Part shown: piece by piece, positions 21,440 to 32,485 of the stretch
Layout of the letters: each line of letters starts with the position of its first letter
Numbering within the stretch: position 1 is the first letter of the stretch
Origin: Melitaea cinxia
Lineage: Eukaryota; Arthropoda; Insecta; Lepidoptera; Nymphalidae
Assembly (NCBI RefSeq): GCF_905220565.1
Contig: NC_059417.1
Location: 4,038,369-4,102,368, forward strand
DNA length: 64,000 nucleotides
Direction of reading: 5' to 3'
The notes under the pieces: generated by a model
What the model saw: only the letters and a program-made list of their open reading frames with translations
Database searches by the model: none
Told to the model about the DNA's origin: nothing
Made by a program: the position numbers and the translations under genes

Positions 21440-23240
21440 CTATCATGGTAATAAAACTTTTGCCGTCCCTCGCTGCCTCCTCTGCTGAAGCCAGATGGGT
21501 CGCTGGCCATTACTGCGACAGACAAGGCTAACCTTTTAGCAAACCTGTTTGCGGAAAATTCGCACCTTGATGCTGGTAGTGCCTCACCTCCTAGACATCC
21601 ACCTTCCAACTTCGCTATGTCCGATATATGCAATCACCAAACGGTGGTTTTGAGAGCGCTCCGCAATTTGGATACCAATAAGGCTAGTGGCCCTGACGGG
21701 ATACCAGCTAGAGTTCTTAAAACATGTGCTCCTGAGTTGTCTCCGGTTCTAACGCGCTTGTACCGCCTCTCTTTAAAATCAGTTCAGGTTCCTAAAGCTT
21801 GGAAGATTGCCAATGTACAACCTGTACCTAAAAAGGGTGCCGACCCGGCTAACTATAGACCAACCGCTATCACCTCCATACTGTGTAAAAATTTGGAGCG
21901 CATACTGAACGATAAGCTCCTTGCATACCTCGAATTGAATGACCTCCTGTCGGACCAGCAATACGGTTTCCGCCGCAACAGGTCCACGGAGGATCTTTTA
22001 GTGTATGCCTCGCACATCTGGGGAGAAGCCTTGAATAAGCACGGAGAGGCGCTAGCCGTCTCACTTGATATCTCGAAGGCATTTGACAGGGTCTGGCATG
22101 AGAGCCTATTGAGTAAGCTTTCGGCTTACGGAATACCCCCTAGCCTGTGTGGCTGGATATCAGATTTTCTGAGTGGGCGATCATTTCGGGTGGTCTTGGA
22201 TGGCTCCTCGTCTGATTTGATGGCAGTTAATGCCGGTGTCCCTCAGGGATCAGTTCTCTCTGCAACCCTCTTCTTGCTACACATTAATGACCTCCTCAAG
22301 CCCGGTATCTTTGGATACGCGGACGACAGCACTGTTACGGAGAGATACATATCCGGTCCCCGAGCTAGTGGGGCTGAAACTCTTGAGCATAGAGAGGCTC
22401 TGGTTGAACGCATGAATTTGGCTTTAAAAGAGGTATCCGATTGGGGTGACGCCAACCTAGTCAAATTTAATGCTCTCAAAACGCAAGCGTGTCTTTTCAC
22501 CGCTAAACGGAGTCCATTCCCTTTAGCTCCGACTTTCCGGGGTGTATCTGTACCGATCACCGATAATATTGATCTTTTAGGCATAAATATTTCGTCTAAT
22601 ATGAACTTCAGACAATGCATAGAATCCAAGGCAAAAATTGCCGGTAAGAACTTGGTATCCTTAATAAAGTCAGGCAGTACTTCACACCGGAACAGCTTCT
22701 CACTCTGTACCAAGCACAAGTTCGATCGATTATGGAGTACTGCAGTCACTTATGGGATGGCTCTGCCAAGTACCAGCTTGCTGCTTTGGAGTCTGTAGAT
22801 CGACGCGCCAGAAGACTCATCGGTGACGAACCACTGGTTAACTCTAGACTACAAAGTCTTGAACATCGGCGCAAGGTTGCCTGTCTGTCTGTATTTTACA
22901 GAATATATTTCGTAGAGTGTGCCCAAGAGCTGCACAATTTGGTTCCACCATCACCATTCTACCACCGAACCGCTAGGCATCGCTTGAGTGTGCACCGCTA
23001 CGTGGTTGAAATCCCACGATCTCCACTAAGCGTTTTGCTTCCTCTTTCTTAATACACACCGCAAAAATTTGGAATGCCCTTCCGGCTTCCGTTTTTCCAA
23101 ATAATTACAACTTAGGTATTTTCAAATCAAGAGTGAATAGGCATCTTCTAAGCAAGCGCGCACTATCTTAGGCTGCATCTTCACTTATCATCAGGTGAGA
23201 TCGTGGTCAAGCGCTAGTCTATATATTTAAAAAAAAAAAC
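21440..23240 (+). mobile_element. 5'-truncated LINE (Jockey/CR1-like)
   Basis: A non-LTR retrotransposon copy with the end of the endonuclease-RT linker, the RT domain, a C-terminal region, a short 3' UTR ('cttatcatcaggtgagatcg', 'ggtcaagcgctagtctat') and a poly(A) tail at about 23229-23239. The endonuclease and any ORF1 are missing, as expected from aborted reverse transcription. No clear target duplication was seen. A second 3' end of this family lies at 26548-26690. Confidence 0.9.
21455..23172 (+). pseudogene. LINE reverse transcriptase, frameshifted
   Basis: The frame is open from the base after a TAA at 21452; the ATG at 21617 is internal, and upstream codons (including SLPPLLKPDGSL) fit LINE proteins. 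RT landmarks in order: NKASGPDGIPARVLK, NYRPTAITSILCKNLERIL, QYGFRRNRSTEDLL, motif A LDISKAFDRVWH, NAGVPQGSVLS, and motif C GYADDS. The catalytic aspartates are present. Two frameshifts break the C-terminal part: a probable one-base deletion near 22652-22656 moves the frame to the segment starting MEYCSHLWDGS, and another near 23018-23025 precedes a final stretch ending with TAG at about 23170. Assignment to the Jockey/CR1 side is from RT motifs and memory. Confidence 0.88.
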
Positions 23241-24737
23241 CACCTTCACAAATAATGCTTTATTTTAGAAGAAACCCGATTACATTAAAAAAAAAATAGT
23301 AATGAGTTGAGTTTAAAAGATAGACATATGCTGTCCTGGACTTTTTTTAGAACTTTTAACGACGATCAATTCCGTCCTGCACAATTTTTCGGTAGCTCTA
23401 ACCGTTTACACAGCGTACGCAACGGAAGCTCTCAAGAAAGAATATTTTTCTCGTTTTCGTAGTACCTACTTCTTATTTATTTTAGTAAAATACGCAGTCA
23501 TTTCAACTCAACTCAAACTAGACCTCACTTTTTATTTCTGTCAGGCCACATTGTCATTTTAAAAAGATTAGTGATTCATATGATGACTTTGAATTAAGAA
23601 ACCTACAAAAAAATAAAAATAAAAAAATCAAGATTTATTAACAAGATCTTTCCTTATTTTTGATAGCCGGCAGACTATATTCAAAATATAATTTTTTTCT
23701 TTAAATGAATGTAACCTTAGTTACTTTTACTTATTTTCGATGTTGGTATTTACTTACACACATATAATTATTTACGCCTAAAGTTCCTATTAATAAAACT
23801 AATGACATGATTATCCCACAAGATCACGGTCAAATTAAAAATCACAATTACGCGCCACGCGCCGCCTGATTTAATTATTTGAAATCGGATTCTTACCCTC
23901 GTTACGATAATAGCATAATTTGACGCGCTCGTCGACTATGTAGCCCTAGTAACTATTACCTATAAATTACTTTTGTAGTGCACCAGTAAGCAAAAAACGA
24001 AACTTAAAAACTGTTGGTTGTGTTTAAATTAAATAACTACATAAAAACTCTAAAGATTAGAAAAGGAGCCTTCTTTAAAAAGGTTGAAAAATACTTAATC
24101 TCATACAAGAAAATATTGCAAGCATTTTCGAAGAAATTTATTATTTTTTTTTTTTTCTATAATCTAAAATGATTTCAGAAGCGACGCATTTAACGCGAGT
24201 AAATGCAATGTGGTGAATCGTCTCGAGTCCTCCCCAAACAATAGGAAGGGTCTGTTTGTTGCCATTGCCCCTTTTAATAGAACAAACACCGTAATGGCTG
24301 TATTAACGTCCATTTTGGGGCTTGATTTGGTTTTTAATTTGATCGTCCATTAGCGTAATTTATACTTGCATCTATTTATTATGTTTGAAATTTTTTATTT
24401 ACTATTTTGTTTCTATATATCTGTACGAATTTCTACTCAACGGCTGAGTCATAATGGAATATTTCAAATCGGAAGTTGCCAAATGTATTTGGCAGCTATT
24501 TTTACAACATAGAGGCTCATTAAGGAGGTATTTTTTAGAAATTTGACTTATACAAGTGTAAAAAGACCAAAAAACTTTGCCAATTGATTTGAAACATACA
24601 AATAGCTCCTTTTTTGTTCCTAATGAGTTCTAAAAATACTACCCCAAGTAAAACGCGTTTATATAGTAAGTATACGTCCTTAGGTTCAGGCCATCTATTT
24701 AATTTTTACCTGGCTTAAGGAAAATTTAATAGGTGTC
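23241..24737. other. AT-rich stretch with one candidate regulatory block
   Basis: No gene. 23400-23530 has short similarity ('acgcaacggaagctctcaag') to the MITE near 33.7 kb. The block 24205-24360 is listed separately. Confidence 0.45.
24205..24360. promoter_or_regulatory. candidate regulatory block
   Basis: Non-repeat, less AT-rich than its flanks, with AACAATAG, TGTTTGTTG, AACAAACACC, GTAATGG and CCATTAGCGTAATTTA. These resemble SOX, forkhead and homeodomain sites. The support is compositional only. Confidence 0.25.
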
Positions 24738-24830
24738 TTTTCTATCCCACGTGACATTGGCGAAATCGACAGTGCCCCCTGGCACAACTGAAAGCCATTA
24801 AGCCCAAGAATTAATTCAAAAAAATTTAAT
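24738..24830 (-). mobile_element. interspersed repeat 'cccacgtgacattggcg'
   Basis: 'tcccacgtgacattggcgaa', 'cgacagtgccccctggcac' and 'aactgaaagccattaa' are shared with 41703-41800 (same strand) and 45598-45658 (opposite strand). Short dispersed repeat of unknown class. Confidence 0.7.
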
Positions 24831-25592
24831 AGCCGAATACTAAAAACCTAATAGCCGAATACTTTTAAATCAATCAAAGTAATGATGTATCTTAATTACT
24901 CGACATTGACCAGTGTAACTTGTTCTTTATCTATTAGCTAAATTATAAAATCAAAGTACCGTAACGAATAAATGTGTTTTTAAATAAAAAGAGCAACAAC
25001 ATATGCATACAACAATTTTTTCGTTATAGTTGACATACGTTTGGTAAGAACAATTTATGCTATACCTACATATAAGAAAACAAAAAAAAAAAATCGAAAA
25101 ATATTATAATTAAATTGGCAGTACACATTTTTTTTACACTTTTGTTGTATTTTATTGTAGTAAAATTTTAAGAAAAGGTCGAAAAAGTTAACCCTATTTA
25201 ACCCTTGAGAACATGTGACCCTTGTAAACTAACAACAGAGTTAATTCGTGACCTTTTCAAGCCAATAAAATAAATTTGATACTTCAATTTTTTTTAATTC
25301 TCAAGAAAGCACATTACTATTGAATTTAGAATCATATCAATCACACAATTTACGCTTTTGTTATTTATAAACATTTCTACAATATTGTGGGCCCTTAATT
25401 CTAATACATTAATTTATAATGTATTGTAATTTTGTTACTGTTTACTAAATTTATCGATAGGTAGTAAAAACTGAACCAACCATTTTATTATCATCACCTA
25501 CAGATCTCATATAAATTCAGATCCACAATATTTGTTATCAATTCAGATTGCTCTAAAATATATAATTATATTTTTAATTTATGTTGATAAAT
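24831..25592. other. AT-rich stretch with paired GTGACC module
   Basis: No gene; contains the module at 25195-25270 described separately. Confidence 0.5.
25195..25270. promoter_or_regulatory. GTGACC module, copy 1
   Basis: CCCTTGAGAA (25202), GTGACC (25215), CAACA, TTAATT, then GTGACC (25248). The same words in the same order and almost the same spacing occur at 26890-26965. GTGACC(T/C) resembles a nuclear-receptor half-site (AGGTCA reverse complement with one change). It is either an old repeat or a duplicated regulatory module. Confidence 0.4.
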
Positions 25593-25760
25593 TTTTGAAG
25601 TTACACTTCTTGACGCACGCTCGTCTTGGGGAGTAAGCTGGTGAATACGTGACGAAAGCGTTACAAAAAATGTGATCGAGTGAGGTGAAAGGAAGTTGAG
25701 AGGAAAATATAATTTGGATGGAGAGACGTCATCAGAAAATGAACATATTTAACTTTACAA
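25593..25760. mobile_element. MITE related to 33696-33866, partial
   Basis: 'ttttgaagttacacttcttg', 'cttggggagtaagctggtga' and 'acgtgacgaaagcgttacaa' match the 33.7-kb MITE. The right inverted end is not found. Confidence 0.65.
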
Positions 25761-26545
25761 TGATCAACTTTTATTTGTGTTTTTGTATTTTTCTGTTAGT
25801 ACAAAGACTTTTATGTTGTGATTTATTTATTCACTCCTTTGTGTATCGTACCTACTCGAAAGTCATTTTTACACTCAAGCGGTCTAAGTAAGCTCTGACT
25901 TTCACAGCTACTATTTTTTCGCCAATCCTCCCACAGTGTTTGTTTTCCCCAAAGTACTAGGGCGGCAGAGCGCGAGGGCGGTCGGGAGTGGTCCGCAAAC
26001 AACCGGCGCCGGCTCGCCGCGGCCACCTGCCTGACTGATGAGGATATTTTGATTTAAAATTCGGCATTCCTATATTTTTGTGTATATGTATTTATTATAT
26101 AAAATCTTTATTGTTTATATTAAAAGTATATTTCTTTTAGCGATCGCTTCTAAGCGACCTTTATTTCTAGGAGGAAATTTGGAAAAAATGTCAGGAAGAG
26201 TACACAAAAAATACTTATCAATTTGTTACTATGAAAAAATGTACACAGTCGTTGTCTGTAGCTACATGAGAAACATTAAGATAAAGCAGTTTAAATACTG
26301 TGGAATAATAAAAGCTTTAACTATTGTTTCAGAAGTTGTGTGTGTTGCTTGTCTGTATTTTTGTTCTATTATTATGCTAAATCTGTTGCACAAAATTCTA
26401 TGTAACTATAGGAGTTGAAACTTTGTGAGGCTGTTGATCTGACTTGAATTCTGGCATACATTTTATCATACCTTATAAACTACAAACTGAACCTTTGAAG
26501 TTATTAAGAATAACGATGACACCATTTTTTTTATATTTATACATA
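25761..26545. other. stretch with GC-rich patch, no proven gene
   Basis: A GC-rich patch at 25920-26035 ('agggcggcagagcgcgaggg', 'aaccggcgccggctcgccgc') stands out. The minus-strand frame 25823-26026 (67 aa, starting MAAASRRRLFADHS) covers it but has no recognised domain. The 112-aa plus frame at 26080-26418 is hydrophobic and AT-driven. Either could be chance; the patch could be a first exon or CpG-type promoter. Confidence 0.3.
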
Positions 26546-26547
26546 GA

Positions 26548-26690
26548 TTGGCTTGCGTTTGACCGCTATTTCACCTGATTATAAGTGAAAATGCGGTCTT
26601 AGATGGAGCACGCTTACCTAGAAGTAACATATTCACTCGGGACTTTAAGATCCCCAGGTTTCCGAAATATATTTTATATAGTTGTTAGAA
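26548..26690 (-). mobile_element. LINE 3' end, same family as 21.4 kb
   Basis: The reverse complement contains 'gagtgaatatgttacttcta', 'taagcgtgctccatctaaga' and 'cacttataatcaggtgaaat', aligned with 23110-23215 in the LINE at 21440-23240. A 5'-truncated copy of about 140 bp. Confidence 0.8.
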
Positions 26691-27326
26691 CAAGGTTTAT
26701 ATAAAAGAAAATATAACATCAAAATTCATAAAAAATTGGCGGTACGGAGTTCTCGGGTTAGTTAATAAACAATAAATCAATAATATTATTATTACATATT
26801 ACCTACATTATAACTTATGAAATACTGTTCAAGAATTAAATTTTTTTTTTAACAGACGTGGTAAATTTTACAATAAAAGAGTCACATTCTGGCTCCCTTG
26901 AGAAATGAAGGTGACCTCTTTAAGAAGCAACAATCGGCTTAATTTGTGACCTAACGCAAAATGATTTTTTATACCCACTTTGACACAAATACTCTATTCT
27001 CCAGGAAAGGGTTAACCCAATGTCGTTTCTCCTTTGTACCATTTATGTTCTTTGAGAAAAAACTGTAGGTACTTTGTTTGGTTTAAGTTTCTTTACCTTA
27101 TAAAAGTCTATTCAAGTTATTTATAAATTTTATAGTTAAAAAAAAAACATAAATAACACACATACACGGATATTTTTTCCCATGATTTGCGTGTCTAACA
27201 GTCTAATAAATAGTCCTAATTTATTTAACGACTTCAAATCATTTTATAATTTACGTAAATACTATTTATGAACGAACGATTTTGTAAGTTTTTTGGATCA
27301 TCAAAATCATAAAAATCATAAAATCT
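26691..27326. other. AT-rich stretch with GTGACC module copy 2
   Basis: No gene; contains the module at 26890-26965. Confidence 0.5.
26890..26965. promoter_or_regulatory. GTGACC module, copy 2
   Basis: CCCTTGAGAA (26896), AAGGTGACCT (26908), CAACAATCGG, TTAATT, then TGTGACCTA (26945). The two GTGACC words are 35 bp apart here and 33 bp apart in copy 1; identity over the shared 60 bp is roughly 70 percent by eye. The flanks do not obviously align. Confidence 0.4.
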
Positions 27327-27405
27327 ACGCTTCAACCTGAAATGTCCCACTACAAGGCATAAGCCTCTTTCCCCATTTAGGAGAAAACGGACATCGGACC
27401 TATTG
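27327..27405 (-). mobile_element. SINE 3' segment
   Basis: 'tgtcccactacaaggcataa' and 'ctctttccccatttaggaga' match the 3' part of the SINE at 59968-60292 in reverse. Truncated and diverged. Confidence 0.7.
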
Positions 27406-27862
27406 CAAGCAAAATTTATAAAATGTCAAAGAATCATAATTATCGTCTATTGTTATTTACTTATTGAAAACGACAATTATGATGTCGTCATCTTCAATGA
27501 CATAAGATTAATTACTTCATTAGTACTGGGTCAAAGAAACAAAATCATTAAATTCATTCAATAAACAAACGCGTTGGACGAATGTAAATCGTAAAATGAA
27601 GCGTGTTCGTCATTCATTGGATCAATTTGTAAATAATTACGTATAACGTCAGCACTTTGATTGATGATAAAATATAATTTTAATTAAACTGTTCTTATTT
27701 TATGAGTTATTATCTGCTGTTCTTAGACAAAGAAATTATTAACCATCTAATTTATTACTTATATTATAGTCAAAATGTAATTTTTAGGCAATTTGTAATA
27801 TTAAATTTTAATTGTTTTTAAGATAGAGCTTACAAAGGTATTCAGTGACATTTTATATTTTC
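27406..27862. other. AT-rich stretch, nothing recognised
   Basis: No repeat or gene recognised. Confidence 0.5.
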
Positions 27863-28560
27863 CTAGCGACCCGCTTTGGCTTCTTCGCACATACTAAATA
27901 TAAAATATAAAAAAAATTATGTGGTGTCATGGGACACCAAGTAGGAACGAAGTTCCTTCGGATAGTATAGAAGTAACACAATTTTAAAAAAATGTTGAAT
28001 TTTATATATATTTTCTAGTTCTCATTTAAAAAAATAACAAATATCGTAAAAAAAAATAAATCAAACAAAATATTAATAATAATTCAAACTATTAAGTGAA
28101 ATAAAAAAAAACATGTATTTATTTATTTTTGTTGATAATATAAAATTACACAAATAATTAAAAAAAAGTTTACTAGTAATATTTCAGTTTTACAAACGTC
28201 ATATTATACAGTCGTGTGACTGATATTACGTCACTTCCGTTATATATTTTTCTTACGGTTTTAGTATCACATTTTTTTCAGTTCGGTCGCCCAGCCAAAT
28301 GTCAAGCCTGCCGCAAGGAACTTCGTTCCAATAAATATTTGCAATATAAGCGCATAAAATGTGTTTATTTACGTCATCACATTAAAAACCTCTAAAACTA
28401 TCAGTGTTCCTCTATTACATTATGCATGTATTATACATATAAACCTTCCTCTGGAATTACTCTATTTACTAAAGAAAACCGCATCAAGATCCGTTGCGTA
28501 GTTTTAAAGATTTAAGCATACAGACAGCTGGAGGCGACTTTGTTTTATACTATGTAGTGA
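27863..28560 (-). mobile_element. Helitron-like element, complete, 698 bp
   Basis: On the minus strand it begins A|TCACTACATAGTATAAAAC (28560) and ends GCGGGTCGCTAG (27863); the base after CTAG is G instead of the expected T. The body has 'gtcgcctccagctgtctgta' and 'ctacgcaacggatcttgatg'. A MITE-like insert (27944-28329) sits inside. Relatives: 16618, 35375-35461, 39583-40125, 51937-52290. Confidence 0.75.
27944..28329. mobile_element. MITE with GGAACGAAGTTCCTT ends
   Basis: The left end (27944-27958) and right end (28315-28329, AAGGAACTTCGTTCC) are perfect 15-bp inverted repeats, each itself nearly palindromic. A second copy in the opposite orientation is at 43431-43904. Homology extends beyond the repeats into 'atgtggtgtcatggga', so both copies may sit in the same larger element. 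Confidence 0.75.
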
Positions 28561-30069
28561 TTACAATTTATTTATTTATATGGAAAATGTATACAATTAT
28601 AGATATATTTTACATACAATTTTTATCATATAGCATTCAACAAATAATTTAGTCAATAAAAGGTTACTAAGAAAAGGTTAACAAATGGATATTATGAAGA
28701 TATCGTTGAGAAAAAAAGAAATAACCGTCACAATCAGTACATTCCGATACACAAAAAATACTTATAATAATCACTTAAAAATAGCTACCTAATACTTATA
28801 CAATCCTTCACTTAACGTCTCGGTTGAATTTTAAAATGCCTTCTGAAAAACGGAAAAAATAATATTTTTCCGTTATTTATTAATGTATCACACAATGATT
28901 CAGATTAGTGAGACAATTATGTTATTTGCGAAAACAATTGGGAATGGTAACAAACTCATATTATTGCTCGTTTTAATTTATAATGATTTCTCTTAAGTTG
29001 TGTAATGACATTGAAATAAAAAACTATTTTATAAAATAACGTTAAAATAATTGTAATAAATGTTGAAACAATAACTAATCAAGCGTGAACAGTCCGCTAG
29101 AAAGTCAGCGATATTCGTGGGACCGCATCGCGGACTGTGGACTGTGGTGAGCCGCGGAGCATAGCATACCTGATTACCTAGGTTGGTGAAATGTATCTTA
29201 GATACTAATATCTATAACGGATACGAAACGCACACTTTGTATTTATATATACACACACGTACTCAAACATAATAACTTAATTAATGGAACAAAACTTAGT
29301 TTTCTTTGAACAAATTTGTACCGTAAATTGACGTAGTATGAAGAGATGTTTAGCTTTGAGTAATGTTGCTTACAAAAAACCTATGAACTATTTTGTTATT
29401 TACTAGCTAATTGATAAACGTCATTCAGTCTTGCGAACAATCAAAATACGAAAAATCAAAACAATCGTTACGTTGTCTAAAGTTGTTCAATTTTCTGCGC
29501 AATTTCCTCAATTTTTTATGACCTAAGAATCTTCAACAAAGTATTAGAAAACTTAAAAATAAATTGCCGGTTTAGGACAGCCATTTCCAGGTTTGGTGCA
29601 GTTATTAATTCCGGGTTTCACGCTTTACAGCAAATTAAACAATAAAATGTTATATAGATTTTTTTTCTACAATTTTTTATAAAGTATTTTATCAAAGACT
29701 CATATGTATGTTTTTTAACGTGCAGAAGGTACTCAGGACATATGTGGTAGGAAACAGGGTTGTCAAGTGATTGTTATGTACCTTAGTGATTCGTATTAAA
29801 AACCTATCGGATTACGAGGATGAGAAACATATCCTGCGTCCATGTTGAATCTTGGATCTCAACCACACAAGGATATCACAGATCACCGTTCTATAACACA
29901 GTATAAGAAAAAAAAAGCATTTATTGTATACATTATGTAATTAAATATGAATTTTATTATAAAATCAATCTATTAAATTGCTTGCTATTGGACACAAACG
30001 GTGCTAGTAGTCACCTTCGACAATTTTAGTTATATATTGTTAGATTTTCGCTCTGGGCAGATATTTTTA
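28561..30069. other. AT-rich stretch, no gene
   Basis: No gene. A GC-elevated patch at 29085-29170 ('ggaccgcatcgcggactgtg', 'gtgagccgcggagcat') is not a recognised repeat. Confidence 0.5.
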
Positions 30070-30185
30070 TTTGTATGAAAATTAATATCTAGTCTGACAA
30101 TAACTACAAGTCTTTGTGGGTCTCTCCATTATGCGTCGAAGAGCACGTAGGCCTATCGGTTCCGATTTTTATCACAGACAACTTA
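30070..30185 (+). mobile_element. SINE body fragment, decayed
   Basis: 'ctttgtgggtctctccatta' and 'agagcacgtaggcc' match the SINE body at 58640-58690 and 60087-60130. Head and tail missing. Confidence 0.6.
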
Positions 30186-30219
30186 TAGCAATCGATACGT
30201 ATATTACTATGTATAACAT

Positions 30220-30458
30220 GTAGTAGGTTAATTATCCGTGAAATGCAAACTAGCATTTGTGATAGTGTACTAGCTCCAAATCTTCTCTTTTATAAGAAAA
30301 GGCTGTTATTTAGCAGAGGGACGCTTAGAGGCTGACTCATCGTCAGTTCAATTCAGTGCACATACGAATTATAGTGCACGAGCCCGCACAGACGCTAAGG
30401 AGGAAGAGGTCGTCCTTGGCAAAATAAAGACGTCGAGAGTGGTGTTACAAGTTCGAAG
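30220..30458 (+). mobile_element. possible solo LTR or promoter
   Basis: Bounded loosely by TGTAGTAGG and GTGTTACA, with TTTTATAAG (30287), TCAGTT/TCAGTG initiator-like words (30347, 30359), GC-rich transcribed-like sequence and AATAAAG (30424). The TATA to AATAAA layout is LTR-like. No matching 5-bp target duplication was found, so a host promoter remains possible. Confidence 0.3.
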
Positions 30459-30536
30459 CTTATAGCATTTCTTTTTAGTAATTTAGGATTTTTGTCATAA
30501 TTATACAAGGTAACTGTACTTTTTAGCTGCATTAAT

Positions 30537-31103
30537 AACCGACTTCCAAAAAAGGAGGAGGTTCTCAATTCGACTGTTTTTTTTTAATGTATGTTACTTC
30601 AGAAATTTTGACTGGGTGAACCGATTTCGACAATTTTTTTTAATCGAAAGGCGGTGTGTGTCATTTGGTGATGGTCCCATTTAAATTTATTTGAGATCTA
30701 ACAACTACTTTTCGAGTTAGGTATATCTAATAATGCGTTATTACTTGACGCTTTTTTCGTCGACCTACGTTGTATTATACTGCATAACTTACTACTTGAT
30801 GTATCGATTTTGATAATTATTTTTTTGTTGGGAATGAGATATCCCTAGTTTAGTACCATGATAAGGAAACCAGGATCTGATGATGGGATCTCAGAGAAAT
30901 CGAGGGAAACTCTCGAAAATCCGCAATAACTTTTTACTGGGTGTACCGATTTTGATAATTTTTAGCTAGTGTTTATCATGTATATATAAATTTTATCGAG
31001 ATCTGATAACAACTTTTTGAGCAATCTTTGATAAGGCGTAGTTACTTGACTATTTTTTCGCCGATCTACGTTGTATTACTCGTCGATGTAAATGAAGTCG
31101 GTT
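30537..31103 (+). mobile_element. CCGACTTC-type MITE, full length
   Basis: Ends AACCGACTTC (30537-30546) and GAAGTCGGTT (31094-31103) are perfect 10-bp inverted repeats. The interior contains two diverged direct modules, each with 'accgatttYga', 'gatct.a.aac' and 'cttga...ttttttcg', about 340 bp apart, suggesting an ancient internal duplication. Copies: 34986-35367 (plus), 5097-5430 (minus). No transposase. Confidence 0.85.
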
Positions 31104-31769
31104 TTTTTTTCGTTTGCGAGCAGACACAATTATGTTTATGCGATATGAAATGAAAGACTTAAAATATATTTATGGTTTTGTGGTTACGCGTTATGAAAAT
31201 CCAAGAAGTGCATTTCCAACTCTTAAGTGTTAGATTTTGTTAGTTGTAAATATATGATAATAATAAGACGTCTTAAATATATATATTCATGGCGATGATT
31301 TTAATTCGGATATTTTTACATAAGTTTTAATTTCACGGCATTTTCCTATTTCATTTTTTAAGTAACTAAGCACAACGTGGAATGCAATTCGTTTACGTCC
31401 CGTAATAATCACGTGACCTTAAAATAATCCGGCTCAAATCCGTCCAAATCCCAGTACATTATAAGATACAGTACTAGGAGAGCATAGCGTAGCGGAAAGT
31501 CGTTGACAGCTGATTGACGTCTCACTCGACCGAAGGCGAGCATGTTTATCTCATTTCTTTTAACAAATTTATTTTGCGGTCACCGAAAACACTATAACCT
31601 TTATATTATAGTATTAAGATTCAAATCTAAATGGATACGTTTTTATAAGCATATATTTATTTTTGGTGAACGTTACTAATGTATGAATGACTAACAAGAC
31701 AGAACTAAAGTAAATATCGTAGAAATGCACCAGCTGTGTCCGGTGGCTTGCTTTAGTTTTAATTTTAAA

Positions 31770-31900
31770 TGGGCTTTCAATTAAATGCGGACGCGCGATG
31801 TTACAAATGTGTTTAATAATGCAGGTGTCACTCTATTCTACACTTCGAAGATAAATGCCGCCGTAATAACATTCCTTTGACACCTGTCTGACGCGTTAGA
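31770..31900. promoter_or_regulatory. candidate regulatory block, inverted T-box-like sites
   Basis: AGGTGTCA (31823-31830) and its reverse complement TGACACCT (31879-31886) lie 48 bp apart in a GC-elevated block with TCAATTAAATGCGG and GCCGCCGTAATAAC. The half-sites resemble T-box core words. No repeat relation was seen. Confidence 0.3.
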
Positions 31901-32334
31901 TAAAATTAATTGAACTATTTGTAAAGAAGCATAAAATGTTTATAATTTTCACACTGGACTGACATTAATTCATCAAGTCTTAAAATATTACTTTTGTTAA
32001 AAATTGTCAGCGGTTTTGGTTAAATAGAATAATATTATAATTGTATAAAGGCTTTTTTTATTTTACTAAATAAAAAGTTATAGTCAAAAATAATGTAACA
32101 TTAAAGTTGCTAATGTTTATAATACGACGGAACTGAGTACATAATTATTTTAATACATAAAATTAATGTAGAATTATTTAAACGTCTTTTTTGATAATTC
32201 CTAGTAGATTCATGAGAAAAAAATGCCATAAAAATATTGTTACATTTCAATTTAATAAATTGATCTTAAAATCAAGCAACCCTTTGCACCCTTTGTTTAA
32301 AAAAAATGAAGTAATGGTTTCACGGTTATAAAAT

Positions 32335-32485
32335 ATGATCCCCATATCGTATCAAAGGTCACATAATAGCTTATCGAAATTGTAAATGATTTTCATTGCC
32401 GCCCCAAGGGTCATCTCACAAAGGAACCTTAATTTTTTGAACGTTTGTGTAAAAAATACACATTGACCCTTTCTTTGATTGTTCA
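32335..32485. promoter_or_regulatory. candidate nuclear-receptor site cluster
   Basis: TCAAAGGTCA (32352), AAGGGTCA (32406) and TTGACCC (32464) are AGGTCA-like half-sites within 120 bp, with CTTTGATTG (TCF-like) at about 32473. Motif reading only. Confidence 0.3.

Noticed and set aside
26080..26418. 112-aa open frame as a membrane protein gene
   Set aside because: Composition follows AT-rich codons, no domain or start context, not supported by neighbours.
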